Source of the DNA: Diaporthe sp. PMI_573
Taxonomy: Eukaryota; Ascomycota; Sordariomycetes; Diaporthales; Diaporthaceae
Direction of reading: 5' to 3'
Length of the DNA: 64,000 nucleotides
Assembly: GCA_021399435.1 (NCBI GenBank)
Contig: JAJTUP010000002.1
Coordinates: 2,356,001 to 2,420,000, forward strand
The number at the start of each line of letters is the position of its first letter. Within the stretch, counting starts at the first letter, position 1. The notes under the pieces were generated by a model. That model saw only the letters and a list, made by a program, of their open reading frames with translations. It was not told where the DNA came from and ran no database searches. Shown here piece by piece: positions 34,592 to 43,971 of this stretch. Position numbers and translations under genes: made by a program.

Positions 34592-36437
34592 TCAGATTCG
34601 AGGGAATGCAGATTTACATTGACTGCAGTTAATTTTGCCATCAGGGAGCATCAGCAAAGGCATCCGCCTGCCTCGACGGGCAAGCATCCGCCCAGCTTCG
34701 TGCCGCCCGGAACGTTCAACGGGGCACCCTTGTGAGACCAGACCAATACTCGTGTCGGATCACCTGCAAACAACCTGTTTGTCACACAGACAGGCCGGCT
34801 CGGGCAACTACGTTGCCTAGTCCGAGCAGCCAGCATACCATGTGCCCGGCGTTGATCGCTGGCTGTGCATCAGCCCGAGGCAACCCACCTCGATACGGAC
34901 AAGCCTAGCCAGCCCGTTCGCGGTGTGAGCGAGGATGAAGGTATCCGGATGGACTGGGATGCCCAGGGATCAGATACAAGCTCACCAGAAAGGACTGTGC
35001 CTTGGAAAGCCTGGTGGTGGACCGAAGCACGGAGCATGAGTCGACTCATCCCAACCACAACTGTCGTGGCCGGATCTTTATCAGCAAGCCGTCAGCCTGA
35101 TTGATGATGCAGGGCGTGTTGCAAGGTTATGGTATGCTGGCAATTCCAGCTGTCATTCTTCGGTGGCCGCTCTAGGGCCAGGTCTTTTGTTATGGAATCG
35201 TGCTCATTTGGAAGAAAAGAAGAGGGGAGCGGGAAGAGGGGTTAGGACGCGTGGTGGTCCATGCCATTCTTCTAATTAGTCACTCATTCAATCCGTCATT
35301 CGCCAGTCACTCATTTGGTATGCTTATTATAACGATGCTGGTCGCAAGGCTCACTCGGAAGTTGAACCCAAACCTGAGGGCCTCTCAAGCAAGGCCTTCG
35401 TTGTGAGACACGGGTCTTTGAAATGGCCCAGGTGGTCTTGATCGATCAAAAGTGTGACCATTCCACTCTTGAAGATGTTCGAAAAGGTGGCATAAGACAT
35501 ATTCATTTCTTGTGCTTTCCTCGGGCTATGACAGTACTCGTCTACAGCAAGGTTTGTGGGCGTCGTCTTGATTATTTCTGTGCACAGATTGCTATACGGT
35601 GTATGATTTCCTACAACTGGTGCTCATGGGTATAATATAATATTCATGCCCAATAACTTCTCATTATCAACACAAAGCAAGGTCAGTACGGAGAGGACGG
35701 CAACCCGGGGCCCACAATTTGTTGGTCCAGAGCAATTGAGCCCGGCGACGGATGGGGTCACATGGGAAGCTGAGCCCCCGGCCAACGCGCTTGGAAATGG
35801 ATGGGCGGGAACGAAGCAGCACCCGAAATGCAGATGCTCTTGAAACATGGCTTTCTCTTCCAAGCTAACAACGGTGGCGAGATGCGTCCAAGCAGGTTAA
35901 AGCGTCGCATCCGCTGGCGGCACTGGGTTTTCGGCGCAACAAAGGAGCAGCCCCCCTGGGCGACCCAAATCTTGAAATGGACTCTTGGACTCTTGGTAAG
36001 TGCTGGAAGCTGCTCCGTACATAAAAGGCGTGGGGCAGTGAGCGACGGCGCTCTTGCGACTGCCCGCCCGTACGGTCCGGCTGGGCTATGCACTCTCGCA
36101 CCCGATCTTGCTCTTGCTCAAAGCCACCTCCAGGGCTCCTCCCTCATCTCCTTTGCTGCTAATTTTGACTTTTTTGCTGAGCTCTCGTGAACCTCACATG
36201 TGTCGACGTCACTGGCCAAGCCACACTGCACGTGCCCTTTGAATTACGATTTACGGGCAGCGCATCTCCCGAGCAAGTGCCCCCAAAACCGACAAGCCTC
36301 GGCCTGTGTCTCCCGGAGCTAGCTTGAACATTTACCAGTCTATCTATTTGTCCAGCCACATCATATATACCCATAAACACGATTGGTTCTTTCCCAGTAG
36401 CGTACCTGAGACAGTCCTGCCTAAATCCCACGTTCCA
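34592..36437. other. 1.8-kb intergenic region
   Basis: It holds the UPF1 3' UTR and the promoter of the peroxiredoxin-like gene. No credible gene is visible. The frame upstream of the 36438 ATG stays open to 36306 but only from a GTG. Confidence 0.55.
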
Positions 36438-36591
36438 ATGGTTGCCTCAAACCCCCCAGCGGCGGAAGCGGCCGCAGCGTCCAAGCCGAACCACGAGACT
36501 CCTGCGCCGTCATCGTCACACCACGTCGAGGAGAAAAACCGGGCCGCAGACGAGACCTCGACGCAGACCCCAATTCCCACAACAACGAACA

Positions 36592-36623
<32 letters not shown>

Positions 36624-37886
36624 CAACCCTCGGACAAGGCCCTCGAGGCAGGTGCAGCGGCTGACGGGGAGAAGACCGCTTTTGAGGGCAGCAGCACGTC
36701 GAAGGCGCGAGAAGCCGAGATCGCCGCATCGGCGGCAGCATTGTCAGGGGCAGAGAAGAAGGAGACCGGGGCCTCCCCACGGCCGAGCGTCCAGACGGAA
36801 TTCGACGACGATGTGATCCAGGAGGACTTCCAGGGCGAGGTGGTGACCAACGACGAGCTGCCGTCGGCGGAGACGATCCGCAGGATCGAGAACTACATCG
36901 TGCTGGACAGGCACGGCAAGACTCACACCTTTAGGAGCTTGTATACGGGGAGGAGCGTTGCGAGGCGGGTGCTGATTATATTTGTGCGGCACTTCTTCTG
37001 TGGTGTAAGTCGCCCCCAACCCCAGCGAGGAGCAACCAACCCATTGGGGGCTGTGTTATCTCTGAGAGAGGGTAAAAGCTGACTCTTGTGTCCGCAGAAC
37101 TGCCAGGAGTACCTCCGTAGCCTCTCGGCGTCGATCACGGCCGAGTCGCTGCTGCAGCTACCGATCCCGACCTTCATCGCCGTGGTGGGCTGCGGCGACC
37201 CTGCACTGATCGACATGTACGCGCAGGAGACGGCGTGCCCGTTCCCCGTCTACGCGGACCCAACGCGCAAGCTGTACCAGGAGCTGGGCATGGTCAAGAC
37301 CCTGGCCCTGGGCACGCGGCCGGCCTACATGAATAAGAGCATCTTCAAGTCGTCGCTGGACAGCATCGTCCAGGGCGTCAAGCAGATCAAGAACGGGCTG
37401 GTGCTCAAGGCGGGTGACCAGCGCCAGATCGGCGGCGAGTTCCTCTTCGAGCCAGTCGACGTCAAGAGCCCAGAGGCCGAGAGCCCGTCGCACGAGTTCG
37501 ACCGGAGGCTGAAACTGGACGACAAGGAAAACGGCGGTAACAACGGCAACAAGAAGGGGGCAGCGCAGACGGAAGAGGAGCGCCTAGCCGAGGCGGCCAA
37601 GAGGAGCCGGGCGACGAGCGTGGTGACAGACAATGATAATGACGAGGAGGAGGAGCCCAGCCTGGTGGAGGAGAAGAAGGTCACCTGGTGCCACCGGATG
37701 CGGACGACGAGGGACCACGCAGAGATCCCCGAGCTCATGGAGATATTGGGCCTGGCCGGGCACGGGAAGCCCATCAAGGACGAGAAAAGGTGGTCCAAGG
37801 CCCTGGAATCGAGAAAGGGCACGGGTCTAAGCATGGCAAAACGGATGAGCCGGATGAGCCAACACAAGGTCGACGATGGGATCTAA
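36438..37886 (+). CDS. Peroxiredoxin-like (AhpC/TSA_2) protein
   Basis: Two exons, 36438-37004 and 37098-37886 (93-nt intron, phase 0), encode 451 residues. Residues 1-about 130 are low-complexity (Ala, Ser, Thr, Glu), including an alanine run. The thioredoxin-fold domain runs from about 150 (IENYIVLDRHGKTHTFRSLY) through VLIIFVRHFFCG-NCQEYLRSL and continues to about 310 (AVVGCGDPALIDMYAQ, PFPVYADPTRKLYQELGM, GGEFLF). This matches the AhpC-TSA_2 / PRXL2-like group. The motif Cys188-Gly-Asn-Cys191 falls exactly at the splice junction and would be the redox pair. The C-terminus is acidic, then basic. The activity is presumed thiol oxidoreductase; the substrate is unknown. Confidence 0.85.
36592..36618 (+). 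repeat. (CAG)9 trinucleotide repeat in coding sequence
   Basis: Nine CAG units, read in the GCA frame, encode the poly-alanine run of the peroxiredoxin-like protein. Confidence 0.95.
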
Positions 37887-38700
37887 AGGGGGATACAGTG
37901 AATTTCATGCGCCGGCGAAGCGGTTATTGAGGCATCTGACTATATGTCACACAGCGACTTGGGCTTCGGGTATTCATAATAGCATATACCTTGTACTGGT
38001 ACCTTATCAATACAAGCGGCCCTGGTGGCCGGAATCACTTGCATGGAGCCAATTGGTATCATGTACGTTATTATTGGTCAGACACGAGCAACAAAGTCCA
38101 GGCGCAACAGATGGAAGGAGGCAAGTCCTCGAATGATATCCTTTAGCGCCAATCGCTCCCACACGACTAATGGTAGTGTGTCTGGAACTCTTCCCCGTGT
38201 CCACAGGCCTGCGAACGCTGACCACCGGATATACAGACAATTCAGGAATGGCCCAATCACTTTCTCCTTGGCACAGCATCTGTATTTGTGTACCCGGACA
38301 CAAGGGAGACCAACCATATGCCGTCTGTCAGTCGCAAGCCAGGAGACAACACAGCATTCAGCACAGCGCCAGCCCTGGGAACACATGACGGCAGGCCTCA
38401 GACGTGGCTCGAGAAGCTGGCCTCGGCTTCGCATTGCACAATGTGAAGTCTCCGCTGGAACATGTACCAAAAGACATTGCTTTTCTCGCCAGTGGGCGCT
38501 CCTAAACGGGAGCATATCCTTCAGTTACTTGATAGTCAGCCAACCGGGCGAACGAGGGTTCCTCTCTCTCCTCCAAGAGCGTGAATCACGACCAGACAGA
38601 TCCCATGCTTTCGCCTCAGCGAGCGAACAGAGTTACCTACTATCCTCTTCAATGGGCCGTGAGTTGGTCGCCCTGAACGACAGTCTCTTTGCCGTCCACG
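37887..38700. other. Intergenic region, 0.8 kb
   Basis: A long open frame covers this DNA and overlaps the next gene in a different frame, but it has no domain. I regard it as chance. The region presumably contains the promoter of the membrane protein gene. Confidence 0.5.
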
Positions 38701-39899
38701 ATGGCGGTCTGCCACATTCCTGTGAACTCTGGCAGCTACGGCGTCGGCATCCGCATCGCATTCTACCTGCAGTGGTTCGGCATGATCATCACCTCATGGA
38801 CTCTCGAGTCCGACGCGCTCAGCCTCAAGTTCATCAACGCACTCACCACCGCTGCGACGTCCATCGGCCTGGTGTCGAACCTGGAGAGGCTCCAGCCTGT
38901 AGAAATCTACATCGTCCTGTTACTGACATGCGGCGCGCTCTACTTCACAGTGCCGGTGTACCTGTGGAGGCTGGTAACCTGTTGCCGGCCGTGGTGGGAC
39001 CCTGAAAGGTGGACGAGGATCAAGACGGGATGGCTGTTCCGAATCTCGACGTACTCCATGTATGGAGCCCTGCTCAGCCTACACATCTGGTTCTGGTGCC
39101 GGGATGTTCATATTAGACGCAAGACGGATCTCAAATTGGACACAGACATAGAGTGTGAGCAGTTTGGATTTTTGTTTGTTCAGATCAGGCTCGACGACCC
39201 TGGCCTGGTCACGCTCAATATCATTGTCCACCTCACTATCCTCCTGATTGGGACCGGAGTATTTGCCAACCGCATCGGTGTCTTCGAGGGTTGCTATTGG
39301 GACCGAAGCCAGAAACGGCGCAGATGGAGGTGATACTATGCCCCCTCCAGCTCCCCCAGGAAGAATTCGCTGACTGGTGTGTACCAACCAGCATAACCAC
39401 GAATCGTATTTTGTCCCTCCAACACTTCCGGAGCATCTGCGACCTCATCGCGGCCACCATCGTCACCCTGGCCGTCGAGCTCGTGGTCTCCTGGAACAAG
39501 ATCACGGGGGCGAACGATGTCAACTCTGCCGCCCAGCTCGTCCCCCCTGTTATTACTGGTGCATTCCTCGTGCATGGCATGTGTGTATGGGCAGCGGGAC
39601 CAGACAGCGACAGCGACAGCTGCTACTGGCCTCGACTCCCAAGGACGAGAACGTCAGGCAGGCGAAGGCGCCCTTCTTACCGCCGCCGCCGTTGCTCCCC
39701 GAGATCCTCAAGATCTTCGGATGTCCTGGACCCATACCTCGACATGTTTGATCTTCCGCCGGAACTGTCCGTGCAAACGCCGCCGGCGTCACTCGGCTGC
39801 CGCTCTGGTCGCTATGCTTCTGCTTACTACGATATGGCGTCGGACTACTACGGCATGCAAGGTGACGACTATCGTGACCACGAGGCGCGTCACTGTTAG
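38701..39899 (+). CDS. Uncharacterised multi-span membrane protein
   Basis: Two exons, 38701-39329 and 39392-39899, give 378 residues. The 62-nt intron starts GTGATA, has a GCTGAC branch site at 39369-39374 and ends at CCAACCAG; it repairs the frame between two separate open stretches. Hydrophobic segments are visible near 17-35, 44-62, 70-92, 114-133, 175-195, 222-242 and 258-275, about seven in all. The C-terminal tail holds Arg/Ser-rich (GRRRRPSYRRRR) and Tyr/Asp-rich parts and is probably cytosolic. The start MAVCHIPVNSGSYGVGIRIA and the FYLQW segment resemble a family of unassigned membrane proteins I associate with filamentous ascomycetes. No function is known to me. An additional 5' exon is possible. 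Confidence 0.7.
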
Positions 39900-40522
39900 G
39901 TGAGGGCCTGGGTCACATGCCTAGTACGCCTCCGCCGGCGGCAGCGGGAGCGGCAGTTCCGTCGCGTGTTGGGAGCCGAGAACTTTCTGTCTTTGCTGAA
40001 GAAGGGTTTGCATATCTGTGGAAATCATCACTCTCCTCATTATACATGAATTACTGGCCCTTTGGAGTATTCGGAGAGAAAGATTGTGTGAAAAGGGTGG
40101 GCTGCCAACATATTAACGACAGATGTCTCGTATTATACAAGTGGCCGACCTACTAGTTATCATCCCCATAGGGGTCAAGTTACACATGGATGTTGGACTC
40201 CTCGGAGCTGTATTTATGGGTCATAAGGGACAAGAATGGCCTGGTGTCGCGTCGAGGTAGCAAATGTGTCTTATTAGCTTCGACTTGGTGGATGGACTCG
40301 GTGAGTACGCCTGGGCCCACCATAGTTCATTCATAGTCCGTGTGCGTCATGGCTGGGTAGAACTCGCTTGGAGAAGGCCATTTGCCTTCACTGTCTTGCC
40401 AACCTGTGGCTGTGTAGCTCGGCAAGAAATACTCATTTCCTTTTGGCGACCTCGGCTTGATGGGCATCTGATATCCGTCTGCATTTTCATTCCCGCATTA
40501 TCCAAATTCTACCACCTCACCC
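39900..40522. other. Convergent intergenic region
   Basis: It lies between the 3' ends of the membrane protein and RNA methyltransferase genes. Short open frames (for example around 40264-40548) have no recognisable content. Confidence 0.55.
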
Positions 40523-41785
40523 TCAATGCTTCCCAGAGACCTTTGTGATGACGCAGAAGAACAAGGGGCCCCACTTCTTCCCATCCTTGTGGTCTGGGAC
40601 CGCAATCCTGCCGTATTTCGTCTCTTCCGTGAAGCTCTCGAGGGCCTCATCCACAGGGCCCGCTTTCTTCTTCAGCTTGCTCCCCAACTCGAACGTGACG
40701 CCCCAGGACACACCAAACTTCTTCCTATCCTTCTCCACGGCGGCCAACATCTTCTCGATGACCCCGTCGTTCTCGCCCGCCTCGATAGAGCACGTAGAAT
40801 AGACCACCCTGCCCCCGACCCTGACTGCCTTGAGGGCCGTCATGAGCAGCTCCATCTGCAGCTTGGCCAGCGTCTTGGACCCTCCCCTCCTCCACCGCGC
40901 CATCTCGTCCGCCACCCGCCCGCCGCCGGACGCCTTGACGTGCGCGTGGATGATGTGCCGCTCCGACGAGCAGGGGGCGTCCAGCAGCACCCGGTCGTAG
41001 CCCCCCGGCCCGCACGGCAGCTGGGTCACGGCGCGCGCGTCGGAGCCGTCCAGCCGAAGCACCCTAACTGCGTTGCTCTCGAAGAGCGACTCCGGGAGGT
41101 ACGCCCGCAGGTTGGCGGCCAGGCGCTTGTTCCGCGCGTGGTCGACCTCGTTGGAGTGCAGGCAGCCTGGCTCCAGTGGTGTTGGTTGTTGGGCCGCCGC
41201 TGAGCCGGCGCGGAGGTGAGGGAAGATCAGCTGGGCCAGGGCGACGGACTTGCCGCCTGGTGCGGCGCAGAGGTCCAATACCCGGTCGTTGGGCTGGACG
41301 TCGAGCATGTGGGCACAGAGCGCGGAGGCTGCGTCTAGGTTCCAGTGTGACTGGAGGTCTTTGCCGGGGTTGGACGGTGTAGGGACAGCCTTTGGTGGAG
41401 GGAAGAGGAAGTTGTCATGTTCCTTGCTAGGCTTTTCTGCGGCGTCTGCTTCCCTGACTCCTGGTTCTCCTGTCGGCTCGGGTGTGCCTGTTGAGATGTG
41501 CTCCAGAGCCACGATGCTGGGCCTCGTCGTGGCATCGGTTCCCTCCTGTGACGGAAGACCTGGAAACCGGATCCGGCGCAGTTCACCTTCTGACCCTGCC
41601 GCGAGAATCTTGTCAACCTCAGACGAGGGCACATATTGATTCACCAGTGCTGCGTAGCGAGTCTGCTTTGCGAGCGCAGGATACAGCGAGTTATGCCATC
41701 TTTCTTCTCCCCAGACCGAAGCGTATTGTGAGTGGAATGCCGAGACTGTTGCGTCCAAATGCTTGCGATCAGCCTTGGTCGACAT
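40523..41785 (-). CDS. NSUN-type RNA (cytosine-5) methyltransferase
   Basis: Single exon, 420 residues from an ATG. The Rossmann methyltransferase core shows SAM motif I VLDLCAAPGGKSVALAQ, the acidic loop RVLRLDGSDA, the conserved Pro-Cys motif LLDAPCSSERHIIH and the nucleophile motif VVYSTCSIEAGENDGVIE. The two cysteines (in APCSS and STCS) are those needed for release and catalysis in RsmB/NSUN enzymes. The His after SSER and the N-terminal start resemble the NSUN3/NSUN4 branch, which modifies mitochondrial tRNA or rRNA. I see no strong presequence, so the target and location are uncertain. The last strand (KKWGPLFFCVITKV) is typical of the family. Confidence 0.88.
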   Translation of the reverse strand: MSTKADRKHLDATVSAFHSQYASVWGEERWHNSLYPALAKQTRYAALVNQYVPSSEVDKILAAGSEGELRRIRFPGLPSQEGTDATTRPSIVALEHISTGTPEPTGEPGVREADAAEKPSKEHDNFLFPPPKAVPTPSNPGKDLQSHWNLDAASALCAHMLDVQPNDRVLDLCAAPGGKSVALAQLIFPHLRAGSAAAQQPTPLEPGCLHSNEVDHARNKRLAANLRAYLPESLFESNAVRVLRLDGSDARAVTQLPCGPGGYDRVLLDAPCSSERHIIHAHVKASGGGRVADEMARWRRGGSKTLAKLQMELLMTALKAVRVGGRVVYSTCSIEAGENDGVIEKMLAAVEKDRKKFGVSWGVTFELGSKLKKKAGPVDEALESFTEETKYGRIAVPDHKDGKKWGPLFFCVITKVSGKH

Positions 41786-42174
41786 GATGGTCTGGTCTGA
41801 AGCCAGCTGATCAGCGGATATCCAAGCGGTAGTCTCTATTCCGAGGTGCTCGGTCCGCTCCGGTTTAATTCTTGTTATGGAGCCTCGTGGGCCAAGGTTT
41901 CATGGTGTTAGCGAGTGAAAGGCGCCGGGTGCGAGATTGGTGGCAGACCTCGAATGATGCTTAAGGTCTGCTAATGGGACCAACGCCGCCCGGGGCCGGA
42001 TATAAAAAGTACCTAGGCAGGTTCAAGAAGTGGGAAGCGCTAGACAGTCTTTATTCCATGTCTTTAAGTCAGACCTCGAATTTCAAAGTCGTCGGTTGCC
42101 TGGTCGAAGATATCCAATCTGAAGATTTGGGGTGCATCAAAATCAAAGTGCCGGTCTGTAGGGTTCAACCCTGT
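41786..42174. other. Intergenic region, 0.4 kb
   Basis: It holds the promoter side of the methyltransferase gene and the 3' side of the small unassigned gene. It includes a near-copy of the recurrent palindrome (TACCTAGG at 42010-42017). No gene is visible. Confidence 0.55.
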
Positions 42175-42911
42175 TCACACCGTCCCGTATTCATTCCTCC
42201 TTATTCGCGACCACAAGCGGCTGATCGTCCTCACTGTCGACCTGCTCGAGGCACTCATCGGCGTCTCGGACCTTTCGCCCTCAACTTCTCTTTCGCCCTC
42301 CTCTTCTACAGCCTTCAAAATACCGTTTCTTCTCCCACCCCAGCTGCCCCTCGCCCGCAGTCTCTTAACCTTGACCTCGAACCTGTGCCTGTCCTCCGCA
42401 CGCATGACGCATCCGCCCATATAAAGCCCGTTTTTCTCAAAGTGGACGACCCTCTCGCTCATGAAGCTCCGGTTCTTTGCGGCTTCCTTGGAGCAGTGTG
42501 CTCGCGCCGCCTCATTAGCAGCCTCGGCCGAGTCTGTTCAGCGTTGCTGTTAGTCACCACATGGTCATTTTTGGTACCACCGTCAAAACAATCCTGGAGG
42601 CTGTTCTGAGGATTGCAAATGGTGGTCTGAGGCGTCATACAGTAGAACCCAGCGCCAACTGGGGATGACTGGGAACCCTGCGGATCTTGTGACGTGACAA
42701 AGTCCCGGCGGAGGACGACATAGGCTGTGGACAGGTCGACGTGAAAGATGAAATCCATCACCGCAAGCAGTTCGTGGTAGCAGGCGTGCCGGGCATGTAT
42801 CTGTGACGGAGATATGTAGTTGCACGCAAGGCCGTCAGCCTCAGTCTCAACAGCAGATATCTCATCGAACTCGGGAAGGCCAGCCAGGGGAAAGAGAGTC
42901 TTTGGTTTCAT
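42175..42911 (-). CDS. Unassigned small protein
   Basis: Two exons, 42911-42641 and 42533-42175, encode 209 residues. The 107-nt intron starts GTATGA, has a perfect ACTAAC branch site and ends CTGAACAG; its phase (1) joins the two open stretches. The product contains a strand-like FIFHVDLSTAYVVLRRDF, a helix-like SAEAANEAARAHCSKEAAK and a strand-like VVHFEKNGLYMGGC followed by RFEVKVKRL. That pattern suggests a small alpha/beta domain. The C-terminal about 60 residues are charged and probably disordered. I do not recognise a characterised family. The support is the clean intron and coherent composition, so the model is plausible but not certain. Confidence 0.55.
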
Positions 42912-43971
42912 TTATCAAAGAATTTGTGATGTTGGGCTACCACCAGTGTGCAGCGTCTCCTGCGAGACATGCATCAAAGAAAGGGCAATAGTGGCAGAGG
43001 CTAGGAGTGCCTGCCCATCCGCCATTATGAACACGGCGCGAATATTTTGATTCGGCAGGCCCGACGCGTTGTAAACACATTTCCATGTCGGCTTGGGTAC
43101 ATCACTGTTTTGATGCCCGAGCGGTGCTCGTCACACGGTAAGGTTTGTCTAAAGATGCGGCCGTGTTGCTAGAGCATCCTGGTTTACCTGACGGCACCGC
43201 GTGGTTCTCTGCTGCATTCAATTCAAATGTTGACTTTCGCTTGCATCGGGCAACGGCCAGAGCCTAGGTCCCGCCATGTCCTCTAATATAGTCGAAACGC
43301 CACATTCGGTACTCTCCAACCGGCTGTCTCACCGAACCACACCCAGGGCTCACCACAGCAACACCGGGCAGGATGAGTACGGTCTCGTTCGGCCATGAAC
43401 CTGCACAGACCATCATGACATATTGGATTTTGCTTCTCGAAAGCAAAACGACCTGGGTAGATAAAGATCCATCATGTCTCTGCTCACGTACCTCGTGATT
43501 ATTCTACGGATACAGTCATGAGGCTCATTCGGTGTAAATTCGAGACGCTTTGGTGAGACGTAGCTGCCTAGTATCTACCTCCTAGGCTAAAAAAAAAAAA
43601 AAAAAAAAAACGAACCGGTTTTCCTGCAGGTTCAGCTGTGCTGCACGCTCCTCCGAACCAGACGATTTGATGCGATCTCCGTCGTCCGCTTTGTTCCTTC
43701 TGGTACGTACCTGCAAGCCCGCCGTGTGATCCCTGTCACACGCGTTGTAGAGTGGAGCCTCGTAAGTTTCCTAATCGGGCAATTTACGATTGACCATGGC
43801 CAGCCTCCCTTCTCCCTTCTCTGCTTACACCAGCCTCAGGGTCGGCACACGTCACCCTGGCAGCAGCCATGTTGCTATAAATCATTCGGAAACGCAGATT
43901 TTCCAAGGCCATGTTTGTCTCCAGGGTTCGATGGTTGTGATCACCACAACGCGATTTACTCCTCCACCATC
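42912..43971. other. 1.1-kb intergenic region
   Basis: It is a divergent region between the small unassigned gene and the ABC transporter gene. It contains an A22 run at 43589-43610. No other gene is visible. Confidence 0.55.
43589..43610 (+). repeat. Poly-A run (22)
   Basis: Twenty-two consecutive A residues about 360 bp upstream of the ABC transporter start. It could be a nucleosome-excluding promoter element or a relic of a retroposed poly-A tail; no direct repeats were identified. Confidence 0.9.

Noticed and set aside
38025..39005. 326-codon open frame overlapping the membrane protein
   Set aside because: Its second half is the wrong frame of the membrane protein and its first half has no protein-like features.
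43589..43610. Poly-A run as the tail of a retroposed element
   Set aside because: No retroelement sequence or flanking direct repeats were seen next to it.
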